Origin: Azophilus sp965215035
GTDB taxonomy: Bacteria; Pseudomonadota; Gammaproteobacteria; Pseudomonadales; Azotimanducaceae
NCBI GenBank assembly: GCA_965215035.1
Contig: OZ244040.1
Location: 2,232,001-2,296,000 of the forward strand
Direction: 5' to 3'
Length of the DNA stretch: 64,000 bases
Translations under genes and position numbers: made by a program
The notes under the pieces: model-generated
What the model was told of the DNA's origin: nothing
What the model saw: only the letters and a program-made list of their open reading frames with translations
Databases searched by the model: none
Shown here: one piece after another, positions 25,784 through 35,260 of the stretch
Numbering within the stretch: position 1 is the stretch's first letter
Layout of the letters: each line of letters starts with the position of its first letter

Positions 25784-28700
25784 TCAGTGCATGTCCGGGC
25801 CATGCCCGCTGAACCGGGTGGTATCGTCCTGCTGGTAGCTCTCGTTCCAGTCGATGCCGTTGTAGTCGGGCAGTTCCCAGAAGAACCGGGTGCGCGGCCG
25901 GTCGTAGTTGCCGATCTCGTTCATCGACAGCGAGTCGTACAGGCGACCGTTGATCATGGTGTAGACCACCGTGTTGGTGTTGCGGATGTCTTGAAGGGGG
26001 TTGCCGTCGAGCACGATCAGGTCGGCGAGCTTGCCGACCTCGATACTGCCAATCTGATCGTCCGCGCCGAGGGTGATGGCGGGATTGATGGTGGCGGTTC
26101 TGAGCACCTCCATGTTGTCCATTCCGCCTTCGGCGAGCAGCCACATCTCCCAGTGCATGCCGAGGCCCTGGATCTGGCCGTGCGCGCCGGTGTTGACCAG
26201 TACCCCCGCATCGCTGGCGCGCTTCAGGGCCCGGGCGGCCTCACGAAAGCCGATGTCCCACAGGGCGTCGTCCGCCTTGATGGCAACCATGCCCCGGGCG
26301 TAGGGCGGCTGGGAGGCACCACCGCCGAGGGGGCTGTACATGGAGAGGGTGTTCTGCACGTAAAGCCGGACCTTGGGCTCTTCCCAGGGCCGCAGATGCT
26401 GGTAGAAATAGTTCTCCCCGAATATCGCCCCGGAGGTGACAAGCAGTGTCGGCGTCATCGCCGTGCCGCTGGCCGCGAGCAGTTGAATCACGTCGTCGTA
26501 GAGCATGCCCATGGGGTTGTTGTGCTCGATTGTGGTATGGCCGTCCAGAATCATCGTGAGCTGGTTATAGAAGTGCAGTTCGCCCTCCGGCATCACCATG
26601 ACCTCCCGCTCCCGGGCCGCCTTGATCAACTGCTGGCGCTGTCGGCGCATCGGCTGCATGTAGCTCTTTATGGTGTAGGAGCCCAGTTCCAACTTGCGCC
26701 GAATGGCGCTGCGCGCATCTTCCAGGCTGTTGATGGGCACATACTGGCGATTGCCGGCCAGGCCGTAGATGATCGCGCCGGTGCCCACATAGCGGGGGCC
26801 GACCATCAGGCCGGCGCGGAGCAGTTCGGTATTGGTGGCCGTGGGGTGATCCGAGGACGAGGGATCGAAGTTGGTGGTGACTCCATACGCCAGGGCGGCG
26901 AAGTAGGGCGCATGCTTCTGCGGCGACAGCCCGGGCCGATAGAGCGTCAGGTGGCCGTGCATGTCGATAAGCCCCGGCATGATCGTTTTGCGTTCCACAT
27001 CGATCACCTTGGCATCCGGGGGAATGTCGATGTCTTCGCCGACCGCGGCGATGCGGTTGCCGTCCACCAGCACGCTGCCGCCTTCGATGACCGCATCGCC
27101 CGCCATGGTGACGATGCGGGCATTCACGAAGGCGAGCTTGCCCGCCGGCATGTCGGTTTCGGCCTCGAGCCCCACGGCAAGGCCGGCGTCCGGCGCTGCC
27201 GCGGCCGCCTCGGCGCCGCTCAGGTACGGGAACAGGCTAGCCACCGCGGTGGCATAGTATTCGTCGCCCAGCATCCAGTGTAGCGTGCTTGCGTCCGCCG
27301 ACCAGTGCGCGTCCCAACCCGCGTGCCGGCTCGCTTTCGCCACCTGTACATCCTTGCCGGTAACCGCGTTAACCGACAGTCCGGTGCCGGTCTCCACATA
27401 AGGCATGACGTAGACGTTGTGATGTTGCCGGAACGCCAGCCAGCGGTGGTCCGGGCTCAGCCGATAATCGTAGGCGTCGGCGGAGGCGGCGTGCTTGCGG
27501 TCGTCGAGGCCGTCCAGGCGTATGCTGCGCAGTTCGGTGTTCGGCATGTACAGGGAGTTGGTGCCGCGCTCGAAATAGATTCGCTCGCCGTCGGGCGAAA
27601 ATGCGGGATATCCGCCCGCCGCCACCCAGGTCGGCTCGCCGCCGCGCCTGGGCATCCAGTAGACGCCGGGCTTTACCCGGTAGCCGCCCATCAGGTCGTT
27701 GGGCTGGTCGATGAAGAAGGCGATTTTCGACCCGTCGGGCGAAAACACCGGCGCTCTCAGAATTCCCGTGGAGGCGTGCAGCGTCCGCCCGCTGCCGCCG
27801 CGGGCGCTAACGATTCTGACGGCGCCTCCGGCCTCGTCGTCCCAACTGACGTAGACGATGCTGTGGCCGTCCGGCGAGTAGCTGGGTTCGAACTCGAACC
27901 CCGATGCCTCGGTCACCCGGTTCGGCGCGCCGTCGGGCAGGGCTTTCCGCCACAGGTGGCCGAGCGCGCTGAAGACGATGCCCTTGCCATCCGGGGAGGT
28001 TGTTGTGCCGCGGATGGATTGTACGCGGAAGCTCGCCGGCGCCAGATCGTGCCGAAACCGCACCGTGTCGATGAGCGTATGGGTTGCCGTGGCCCGGAAG
28101 GGAATCTCCTCGGCCTGTGCTTGGTCCATATCGACCCTGAGTAGCCCGCCCCTGCCCCAGATTGCGACATGCCGGTTGTCCGGGAACCAGTCGAACTGCG
28201 GGTAGTAGCCGTAGGCGGCGAGGCCCACCTGGCCGTCGCGCCCGAGTTCGTCGTAGATCGGCGATTCCCGGCCGCTTTCCAGGTCGCGGAGAAAGAGGGT
28301 CGTCTTCGCCTTCACCCTGCGCACGAATGCCATGCGCCTGCCGTCAGGCGAAACCTGCGCTGTCGTGGCGCTGCCGTAGCCGCGAACCAGCTTTTCCGTC
28401 TCGCCGGTCGCAAGATTGCGCCGCTTGATCGCGTAGTTGGGCTGGTTCGCATCCAGGTGTGTCGGCGCGCCGGCCGATGTGTTCTCGGTGTAGTAGAGAT
28501 GTTTCCCGTCCGGCGAGAAGTGCGCCTCGTTGATTGGTTTCTTCGACTGGGGTGTATCGACGAGCACGCGGCCCATGCCGCCGCCGATATGGAACAGACC
28601 GATATCCATAAGAAAACCGAAGGTCTGGGTACTCATGCGGGTTGCGGCGATGTACTCGCCGTCCGGCGACCAGGCCGGATTGGTGACCTTGTTCACGGTT

Positions 28701-29104
28701 TCCCGGGAGATCTGTCGCGGGTTTTCGCCATCGCGGTCGGCTATCCAGATGTTGTCGGTGCCGTCGATGTCGCTGATGAACAGTATCTTGGTGCCATCGG
28801 GGCTGAACCGCGGCTGGCGCTCGAACGCCGGCCCGCCGCGCAACAGGGTGGCGGTGCCGCCCGCGGCGGGCAGGGTGTACAGGTCGCCGAGCAGGTCGAA
28901 CAGCAGGGTGGCGCCGTCCGGGCTCACGTCCACGCTGATCCAGGTGCCTTCGGAGGTGGTGATGTCGACGTCCCGGGCCGGTTCGCCGGTGTCGGTGACA
29001 TCCCAGGGCCGGGCCTTCGTGTCGGCGGGCACCTCCGCCCCATTGGCGGTGCCGGCGAGCAGGGCCGCACATAGGGCGAGCGTCGCGACGGGTTCCTTGT
29101 TCAT
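25784..29104 (-). CDS. TolB-like beta-propeller fused to an amidohydrolase
   Basis: A 1106-residue exported protein. A signal peptide covers about residues 1-22 (LALCAALLAGTANG). A propeller of PD40-type repeats runs to about residue 640, each blade with a SPDG motif (VSPDGATLLFDLLGDLY, FSPDGTKILFISDIDGTDN, WSPDGEYIAATR). The C-terminal amidohydrolase starts near 665 with the metal motif MPGLIDMHGHLTL. It ends with IGSIEVGKLADLIVLDGNPL. The family acts in the periplasm on amide or cyclic amide bonds; some members are prolidase- or imidazolonepropionase-like. The start has AGGAG five bases upstream. It is probably co-transcribed with no plus-strand neighbour. The next minus-strand gene upstream is another amidohydrolase 100 bases away. 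Confidence 0.88.
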   Translation of the reverse strand: MNKEPVATLALCAALLAGTANGAEVPADTKARPWDVTDTGEPARDVDITTSEGTWISVDVSPDGATLLFDLLGDLYTLPAAGGTATLLRGGPAFERQPRFSPDGTKILFISDIDGTDNIWIADRDGENPRQISRETVNKVTNPAWSPDGEYIAATRMSTQTFGFLMDIGLFHIGGGMGRVLVDTPQSKKPINEAHFSPDGKHLYYTENTSAGAPTHLDANQPNYAIKRRNLATGETEKLVRGYGSATTAQVSPDGRRMAFVRRVKAKTTLFLRDLESGRESPIYDELGRDGQVGLAAYGYYPQFDWFPDNRHVAIWGRGGLLRVDMDQAQAEEIPFRATATHTLIDTVRFRHDLAPASFRVQSIRGTTTSPDGKGIVFSALGHLWRKALPDGAPNRVTEASGFEFEPSYSPDGHSIVYVSWDDEAGGAVRIVSARGGSGRTLHASTGILRAPVFSPDGSKIAFFIDQPNDLMGGYRVKPGVYWMPRRGGEPTWVAAGGYPAFSPDGERIYFERGTNSLYMPNTELRSIRLDGLDDRKHAASADAYDYRLSPDHRWLAFRQHHNVYVMPYVETGTGLSVNAVTGKDVQVAKASRHAGWDAHWSADASTLHWMLGDEYYATAVASLFPYLSGAEAAAAAPDAGLAVGLEAETDMPAGKLAFVNARIVTMAGDAVIEGGSVLVDGNRIAAVGEDIDIPPDAKVIDVERKTIMPGLIDMHGHLTLYRPGLSPQKHAPYFAALAYGVTTNFDPSSSDHPTATNTELLRAGLMVGPRYVGTGAIIYGLAGNRQYVPINSLEDARSAIRRKLELGSYTIKSYMQPMRRQRQQLIKAAREREVMVMPEGELHFYNQLTMILDGHTTIEHNNPMGMLYDDVIQLLAASGTAMTPTLLVTSGAIFGENYFYQHLRPWEEPKVRLYVQNTLSMYSPLGGGASQPPYARGMVAIKADDALWDIGFREAARALKRASDAGVLVNTGAHGQIQGLGMHWEMWLLAEGGMDNMEVLRTATINPAITLGADDQIGSIEVGKLADLIVLDGNPLQDIRNTNTVVYTMINGRLYDSLSMNEIGNYDRPRTRFFWELPDYNGIDWNESYQQDDTTRFSGHGPDMH

Positions 29105-29205
29105 GGCTACTCCTGATTTGTTTCTCTTTTCAAATCAAAGGACGCGAATTCATCAAGCGGAAGTGTCCTGGATTGGTCGGAGGCGATCGCGGATTCCCGG
29201 CAGTG

Positions 29206-30669
29206 CTACTCGGAGGGCGGCGTCAGCGCCTGCCGGTCGAAGAAAACGCCGCTCTTGACGACCCGCTCGATCGCCTGCAGGTTGGCGATATCGGCAAGGG
29301 GGTCTGCGGCGAGCACCAGCATGTCCGCCTGTTTGCCGGGTTCTATGGTGCCGACCCGGTGTGCCTGCCCGGCGACCCGGGCGGCGTTCAGCGTGGCGGC
29401 GGTGATCAGGTCCGCCGGCGGCACCCCGGCGTCGCCCATGAGCTTCAGCTCGTAGTGCAGGGAAGGGCCGTGCAACAAACCCAGGTTTCCGGTGTCGGAA
29501 CCCGCCGCGAGCGGCACCCCGGCGTCGAGGAGCCGTTTGGTATTCGCCGCCGCCATGACCATGCCCGCCTCGAACGCTTCCATGACTTGCGGCGGCGGTG
29601 CCGGCAGGTCGTCGACCTCGAACCACGAAGCGATCACCTGGGGGTCGCCGCACCGGCGTTCGATTGGCAGGAGTTCGTAGCCCCTGTTGTAGACATCGAC
29701 CATGTTGCGCCGCCAAACCGCCAGGGTCGGCACGACTATGACTCCGCTCGATTTGGCCAGTTCCAGGAAGGCGGCGTCGAGGGGAGCGTCCAGGGGCAGG
29801 TGCTGCAGGCTGTCGACGCCCAGTTCCACCAGGATTCTTGCCGGTTCCAGTTCGGTGACGTGGGTGGTAACCCTAAATCCGTGCGCGGCCGACTCGGTAA
29901 CGATTGCCTCGTGCACGGCGGCGTAGTCCTGCTCGTAGTCGGCGAAGGGCCCGCCGAGATAGCCGCTCTTGACAAGATCGGCACCCCATGCGGCACCTTG
30001 GCGGATGGTCTCGGCGGCGCTTGCCGGGCTCGTTACCGTGCGCACCGACGTATCGCCGTCGAATGGCGGAAAGAGAATCTCCGCGGGCACCAGGGTGACC
30101 GGGCCGTGGGCGACATAGACATCGGGCGCATCGGCGCGCGCCCGGGCCTCGTCGCGCACCTGGTATTCGAACCGGGGGCCGCCCACAGAGACGGCGCCGG
30201 TGACCCCGGCGCACAGGTAGGAACGCAGTGTGATGGGCACACGCCCCTGCATCCAGGCCACTTCCTCCTCGTAGGGAACCAAGTGGGTCAGGTCGATCTG
30301 CCCTGGCTTGGTGTAGATGCGCCCGGACTCCATGAAGTGCACATGGGCATCGATCAGCCCCGGCACCAGCCACTTGCCTCCGACATCGACGATTTCGGCA
30401 TCTCGCGGCATTTGTACGCTCCCGCGCCGGCCGACGGCGGCGATTTCCGTTCCGTCGATGATGACCACGGCATTTGCGACCGGTGCGCTGCCGGTACCGT
30501 CGATCAGCGTGGCGCCGACCAGGGCCTTGACGGATGCGTTGGTCTCGGCGGTGGCGGTGGGGTTGCCCTCGGCTGCATCGGCGGGCGTTCCGGTGCGCCC
30601 GCCACCGGCCACCGCCAGTGCCAGCAAAGACAACGATAGAATCAGACCGAGTTGCATCCTTGTTTGCAT
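29206..30669 (-). CDS. Exported amidohydrolase family protein
   Basis: About 487 residues. I start at the ATG of MQTRMQLGLILSLSLLALAV, which gives a signal peptide. The longer frame to 30855 reads through repeat D and is rejected. The metal-binding motif is LIDAHVHFMESG. Later metal or base residues are in VTTHVTEL, and the C-terminal signature is GTIEPGKQADMLVLAADPL. It is an imidazolonepropionase-like or prolidase-like hydrolase in the periplasm. It is transcribed toward the propeller-amidohydrolase with a 100-bp gap, so both could form an operon for stepwise breakdown of one substrate class. Confidence 0.85.
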   Translation of the reverse strand: MQTRMQLGLILSLSLLALAVAGGGRTGTPADAAEGNPTATAETNASVKALVGATLIDGTGSAPVANAVVIIDGTEIAAVGRRGSVQMPRDAEIVDVGGKWLVPGLIDAHVHFMESGRIYTKPGQIDLTHLVPYEEEVAWMQGRVPITLRSYLCAGVTGAVSVGGPRFEYQVRDEARARADAPDVYVAHGPVTLVPAEILFPPFDGDTSVRTVTSPASAAETIRQGAAWGADLVKSGYLGGPFADYEQDYAAVHEAIVTESAAHGFRVTTHVTELEPARILVELGVDSLQHLPLDAPLDAAFLELAKSSGVIVVPTLAVWRRNMVDVYNRGYELLPIERRCGDPQVIASWFEVDDLPAPPPQVMEAFEAGMVMAAANTKRLLDAGVPLAAGSDTGNLGLLHGPSLHYELKLMGDAGVPPADLITAATLNAARVAGQAHRVGTIEPGKQADMLVLAADPLADIANLQAIERVVKSGVFFDRQALTPPSE

Positions 30670-30798
30670 GTTCCGTTGGCTCCGCGCAAGACCAGCGTGA
30701 CAGGTTTTGGCATTGTGCGACAGGCTAGGGGTTAGACGCAGGGTTGGCATCGCTGCCCCAAGGCTGTGGCCGGCCCGGGCACTGCGCATGCACCTTGA

Positions 30799-30850
30799 AC
30801 CGAATTCGGGCCAAATCGATGGGCAAACCTTTCCTGTGGAGGGGCTGCAA
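30799..30850 (+). repeat. Dispersed repeat D, partial copy
   Basis: CGAATTCGGGCCAAATCGAT followed by GGGCAAACCTTTCCTGTGG resembles 47116-47165 and 47192-47241. It lies between the divergent amidohydrolase and VOC genes, where promoters for both would be expected. Confidence 0.5.
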
Positions 30851-30891
30851 GCCATAATGAGAGTTGTCGCCTGGACATTCGAAGCGCTGCC

Positions 30892-31554
30892 ATGTTAGAC
30901 CACATCATTCTGCTGATTGCCGACCTCGAAGGGTTTAAGAGCCGCTTCGAAATCGATACGGGCGTGACCCTCACCGTGGGCGGTGCGCACCCGGGCCTCG
31001 GTACCGCCAACCTGCTGGCTGCGGTTGGGGATGGAGTTTACCTGGAGTTCATCGGGCCGAATCCGGAGCTGGACGAGCCTAAGGGCTTCGGTGCGCGACT
31101 CGTTTCCTACCGCGAACCGCAAATCGCCGGTTTCGCCGCCCGCACGAACGATATGGCCGCGACCATCGCCGCGGCTAGGGCCGCGGGCCTTGAGACGGTA
31201 GGGCCCGCGGCCGGGTCTAGGGAGACGCCCGACGGCACCTTGCTCTCGTGGACCGGGCTGTATCTCCTGGGGCACGAGTACGTCGACCAGGTGCCCTTCT
31301 ACATCGACTGGGGCGCGACAGCCCATCCATCCACTACATCCGCCCGGGGCTTGCGGTTGCTTTCGTTGCGCGCCATTCATCCCGAGCCGGAGGCGCTTGC
31401 CAGGATCTATCGCCACCTCGGCATTCCCGTTACCGTGGTGGCGGGCGCGGTGCCTGGTTTCGAACTGCGCATTGCAACGCCGAGGGGCGAGCGGGTGTTC
31501 GCCTCGGAACTGGGGGAACAGATCTTTGCGCCCGCCGCGGTCATCCAGGACTGA
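30892..31554 (+). CDS. Glyoxalase-like (VOC) domain protein
   Basis: A 220-residue protein of the Glyoxalase_3-type family. It opens with MLDHIILLIADLEGFKSRFE, and the pattern GGAHPGLGTANLLAAVGDGV with YLEFIGPNPEL is typical. It has two repeated beta-alpha-beta-beta units, as in VOC metalloenzymes. The metal residues His3 and Glu of YLEF are kept. The catalytic reaction is unknown. Relatives are often called lactoylglutathione lyase-like without evidence. It is divergent from the amidohydrolases and upstream of the TonB-dependent receptor. Confidence 0.82.
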   Translation: MLDHIILLIADLEGFKSRFEIDTGVTLTVGGAHPGLGTANLLAAVGDGVYLEFIGPNPELDEPKGFGARLVSYREPQIAGFAARTNDMAATIAAARAAGLETVGPAAGSRETPDGTLLSWTGLYLLGHEYVDQVPFYIDWGATAHPSTTSARGLRLLSLRAIHPEPEALARIYRHLGIPVTVVAGAVPGFELRIATPRGERVFASELGEQIFAPAAVIQD

Positions 31555-31657
31555 TGGGCGGGCGGTGCGCCCGGTATTTGGGTGAGGGAAACTCTCGCTG
31601 CCGCGTCTTCAAGCTTAAGGATTTGTTTGTTCACTGTGTTGTGTTCGGAGTCATAGT

Positions 31658-33841
31658 ATGAATTCTGTCTGGATAGTGGCCTTATTGGCCGGGGCGTCGG
31701 CCAGCGCGGCATTCTTGGCCTCTGCCGCAAGCGCGGAGTCTGCCGCAACCGAGGAGGAGGGGTCATCCGGGGTCATCTACGAAGTCATCGTCACCGCCCA
31801 GAAGCGTGATCAGGCGGCAAGGGATGTGCCCATGTCGATTAGCGCCGTAACAGCCGACGATGTGGCGGCGATGGGCGCGGTGAGCCTCTCGGAAATCCAG
31901 GCCACCGTGCCCAGCCTGACGGTAAGCTCCCTGGGCGGTGCGTCGGAGACCATTCGCATCCGGGGCATCGCGCCGCCGGGTAGCTTGCTGCCCGTGGTGG
32001 GGCGCTACATCGATGAGATGACCGCCAATGCGGAAACCACGGCATACGGCATCGACTTTCCGTTGGTGGACATAGAACGCGTCGAGGTGCTGAAGGGCCC
32101 CCAGGGCACGCTATATGGGGAAGGCTCCATCGGCGGTACCGTTCGCTACATCACCAAGGGGCCGACACCGGGCGAGGTGGACGGCGCCATGGAAGTGAGC
32201 GCACGCACGGTGGACCGAGGCAGCGAGGGCATCCGCGGCTTCGTGGCGGGCAACCTGCCAATGGACACGGACGTTTTCGGTGTGCGCCTCACTGGCTACT
32301 GGGAGGAGGGCCCGGGCTGGGTGGACAACCACTTCGGCGGCAAGAACGACAACACCCTGGACCGCTGGTTCGTGCGCGCCAAGGCGCGGCTGCAGCCGAC
32401 CGAGAGCTTCCGGGCGGAGTTGCTGTATCAGCACTATGAGAGCGAGTTGCCGTCAATCGGCTACAGCGACCTCGATTTCAATTCCAATTACTACATTCCG
32501 TATGCCAACGAGGTGCAATACGACATTGCCAACCTGGTGCTCAACTGGGATGCCGGCCCCTTCGAAGTCACCAGTTCCACCGGCTTTCAAACTCGCGATT
32601 TCGTTAGCTCCCTGGACATCTCGGGGTTCAAACCCTTTGTCGAGACGTTTTTTCCCGGTACCACGGACCTGGCGCCGCTGTTCGGCAATGCGGCAAGCGT
32701 GGCCACCCCGATCACCGCCATCGGCTACACGCTCAACCAACTCGTCGAGACGTTCTCTCAGGAAGTGCGCGCCAATGTCCGGCTGGGCGAGATGTTCCAC
32801 CTGACGGCAGGCGGGTTCTACAAGGATTCGAAACACTTAGCGCCGCTCTTTTCCGAATATTACCCCGACCCGAACGTGCCTGTGCCCAGTGCCCTGGAGG
32901 GCGAGTTGCAAATCTACACCGAATCCTGGGCCCTGTTCGGTGAACTGACGGCGGTGATCGACCGCCTAGAAGCGATTGTTGGCATCCGCTATTACGAGGA
33001 TACGCGGGATTCCACCAACATCGTCTCCCAGTTCGGCGGCGCCATCGGGGTGGTCGATACGGTGGACAACGACAAGGTGGCGGTGCGCTTCGTGCTGAAG
33101 TACAACTTCGCGGAAGATCTGATGGGCTACGCGAGCTATTCCGATGGCTTCCGTTCGGGCGGAATCCAGTTCTTCGACCTGGAAGCTTTTGGCATCGGCG
33201 AGAATACGTTCGACCCGGAGGAGCTTTCCACTTGGGAAGTGGGTGCCAAGGGGACGCTCGGGGAAGGCACGCTGGACTTCGAAGCCGCCGCCTTTCTGAC
33301 AAAGTACAAGAACGTACAGGTCTATTCGCCCAACCCCCTGGGCCTACAGGCGTTCAATAACGGTGGTAAGGCGGAAGTGCAGGGTTTGGAACTCGTGGCA
33401 ACGCTCAACCTGACGGATGACCTCTTCCTACGTGCCACCTACGGGCTGAACGATAGCAAGTACATCGAACCGGGAAGCACGCACGTCAAGGGCGACCCCA
33501 TGGATGGGGTGCCGAAGCATATGGTTTCCCTGTCGGGCGACTACCTTTTCAAGTGGTGGGGCGGCGACTTGGGGGGTCATGCCCGTGTCGACTGGCTGTA
33601 CCAGGGTGACAGCGTTACCAGTGTTCGGGGATTCGGCTATGCCGAAGAACAGGTGACCACCGAGGGTCAAATTTCCCTCAACGCCCGTGTCGGTTGGACC
33701 TTCGACAACTGGAGCCTGTACGTTTTCGGAGAAAACCTGACGAACAGGGAACAGCAGCTCGCGGTGCCCATAGCGACGCTGCTGGAGTACGTGCTGCAAC
33801 AACCCAGGACTCTGGGCGTGACGGCCCGGATGAATTTCTAA
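31658..33841 (+). CDS. TonB-dependent outer-membrane receptor
   Basis: A 727-residue protein with a signal peptide (about residues 1-27, AAFLASAASA), a TonB box-like YEVIVTAQKR and a plug domain (VPMSISAVTADDVAAMG, IRIRGIAPPG, VEVLKGPQGTLYGEGSIGGT). A 22-strand barrel follows, ending in Phe (ARMNF). It imports a large or scarce ligand using TonB energy. The plug resembles those of sphingomonad-type and marine receptors for organic ligands more than siderophore receptors, but substrate cannot be read. Two amidohydrolase genes and an esterase alongside suggest the ligand is an ester or amide compound. Confidence 0.92.
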   Translation: MNSVWIVALLAGASASAAFLASAASAESAATEEEGSSGVIYEVIVTAQKRDQAARDVPMSISAVTADDVAAMGAVSLSEIQATVPSLTVSSLGGASETIRIRGIAPPGSLLPVVGRYIDEMTANAETTAYGIDFPLVDIERVEVLKGPQGTLYGEGSIGGTVRYITKGPTPGEVDGAMEVSARTVDRGSEGIRGFVAGNLPMDTDVFGVRLTGYWEEGPGWVDNHFGGKNDNTLDRWFVRAKARLQPTESFRAELLYQHYESELPSIGYSDLDFNSNYYIPYANEVQYDIANLVLNWDAGPFEVTSSTGFQTRDFVSSLDISGFKPFVETFFPGTTDLAPLFGNAASVATPITAIGYTLNQLVETFSQEVRANVRLGEMFHLTAGGFYKDSKHLAPLFSEYYPDPNVPVPSALEGELQIYTESWALFGELTAVIDRLEAIVGIRYYEDTRDSTNIVSQFGGAIGVVDTVDNDKVAVRFVLKYNFAEDLMGYASYSDGFRSGGIQFFDLEAFGIGENTFDPEELSTWEVGAKGTLGEGTLDFEAAAFLTKYKNVQVYSPNPLGLQAFNNGGKAEVQGLELVATLNLTDDLFLRATYGLNDSKYIEPGSTHVKGDPMDGVPKHMVSLSGDYLFKWWGGDLGGHARVDWLYQGDSVTSVRGFGYAEEQVTTEGQISLNARVGWTFDNWSLYVFGENLTNREQQLAVPIATLLEYVLQQPRTLGVTARMNF

Positions 33842-34009
33842 CCGGGCGGCGCGGGCTGTTACAGAGGCGCTGCCGCGGGGTGTTTGCCCCGAACCGCACA
33901 CGCCGGGAGCGCATAGTGCCGGGGCGCGAACCCGAACGGCCAAGGCAAGGCGCGACCGGTCGCTTGTGCGCATGACGCGGCAAGCGCCGACAACTATCGG
34001 AGGACAACC

Positions 34010-34948
34010 ATGCAGCGTAGACAATTCATGTCCGGTGCGGCATCGCTTGCCGCGGCCGCCTCGATTGCCGGTCCCGTGCGGGGTGCCGATGCCCCGGGCG
34101 TCACCCCCATGAACACGCCCTGGCCCCTGCGGGGGTCGGAGAGTTTCACCATCCACTCCGAGCGGGTCGGCGACAACCTAGCCGTAGGCGTCTGGCAACC
34201 TGCGGGGGAATTTCTGGAATTGGCGGGCAGAACCGCCGAACCGCTGGATGTGGTCTACGTGCTGGATGGTGCCTGGGCCTTGGGCCTAGCGGCGACCATC
34301 TGCCAGTTGCAGCTCGTGGATCTGGTCAAGCCGGGCTTTCCACCGCTGCTGCTGGTGGGCATCGACTACCCGGAAGACCAGCCCAACGCCCGCACCCGGG
34401 ACTATACCCACAACGACCTGGCAACGCCCTTGGAATCCGGAGAAACGCCGCCGGAACGGACTATCGGCGGCGCGGACAATTTTTTGCGCTTCCTTGAGGA
34501 GGAACTGGACCCCATCGTTCGTTCGCGCTACGACACAACCGATAGACCCGCCGGCATCCTCGGCGATTCCTACGGCGGCACCTTCACCTTTCATGCCTTC
34601 CGCCGCCAGTCGAAACTCTTCGACAAGTATTTTCTCGGCAGTCCGGGCCTGTTCACGACCGGCGTCGACTACATCGCCGAGGTCCGGAAACTGCTTGGGG
34701 AAAAGCTGGTGCACGACACGAAAATGTACCTGTCGTTCGGTGCCATGGAGGCCAACGGCGGCGTATCCATCTACGAGGACATGGGGCGCAACTACAACAG
34801 CCTGGTGAGCGTGCTCAACTCGACATCGAACGGCCAGCTTGAGTTTGCATCGAGGGTCTATCCGGGCCACACCCATACGACGATTCTCGCCCCGGCCGTC
34901 AACGACGCGCTGCTCTATCTGTACGGCCCGCACCTACCGCGCGGCTAG
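34010..34948 (+). CDS. Exported esterase (enterochelin esterase-like alpha/beta hydrolase)
   Basis: A 312-residue protein of the putative-esterase (PF00756) family. The N-terminus MQRRQFMSGAASLAAAASIA is a Tat-like signal. The nucleophile elbow is GILGDSYGGTFTFHAF (Ser within GDSYG), and a late His lies in GHTHTT. GGAGG seven bases before the ATG supports the start. It is co-oriented 168 bases after the TonB receptor gene, so it may process the imported ligand in the periplasm. The specific ester is unknown. Confidence 0.87.
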   Translation: MQRRQFMSGAASLAAAASIAGPVRGADAPGVTPMNTPWPLRGSESFTIHSERVGDNLAVGVWQPAGEFLELAGRTAEPLDVVYVLDGAWALGLAATICQLQLVDLVKPGFPPLLLVGIDYPEDQPNARTRDYTHNDLATPLESGETPPERTIGGADNFLRFLEEELDPIVRSRYDTTDRPAGILGDSYGGTFTFHAFRRQSKLFDKYFLGSPGLFTTGVDYIAEVRKLLGEKLVHDTKMYLSFGAMEANGGVSIYEDMGRNYNSLVSVLNSTSNGQLEFASRVYPGHTHTTILAPAVNDALLYLYGPHLPRG

Positions 34949-35031
34949 GCGTTCTCACCCCCGGCGGGTTCGGGTGCCGCGCAGACCACCGGCCCGATGC
35001 CGCCCGCGCTCGCCTAGGTTTCAGCGCCGGA

Positions 35032-35226
35032 TTAGTCCGATGTTGGCTGCTCGGGCAGCAAGGCGTCGTCGAGCGCATTGGCGCGGTGATACGCCTTGCG
35101 TGCGCGCACCCGTTTCCAGAAATCGACAAAAACCGGCCGTTCATCGATGGTCTTCATCGTTTCCAGGCCCCAGCCGATTTGCCAGCCCAGATAGACATCC
35201 GCCGACGAGAAGTGCGTGCCCGCCAA
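35032..35226 (-). pseudogene. C-terminal fragment of a glutathione S-transferase
   Basis: A 64-codon frame with the GST C-terminal pattern: FSSADVYLGWQIGWGLE (ADV/I helix), ERPVFVDFWKRVRARKAY and HRANALDDAL. The thioredoxin-like N-terminal domain and glutathione site are missing. The frame begins after stops near 35228. It is a decayed gene between the esterase and dioxygenase genes. Confidence 0.6.
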
Positions 35227-35260
35227 CTAGCCGCCGTCGGCAAAGGCCCGAGTACGCGGC

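Noticed and set aside
25493..27283. A 596-codon plus-strand frame opposite the propeller-amidohydrolase.
   Set aside because: It is a high-GC shadow of the minus-strand gene, with His/Arg/Ala-rich low-quality composition and no family motifs.
30670..30855. N-terminal extension of the amidohydrolase at 29.2 kb.
   Set aside because: It runs into repeat D and precedes a normal signal peptide.
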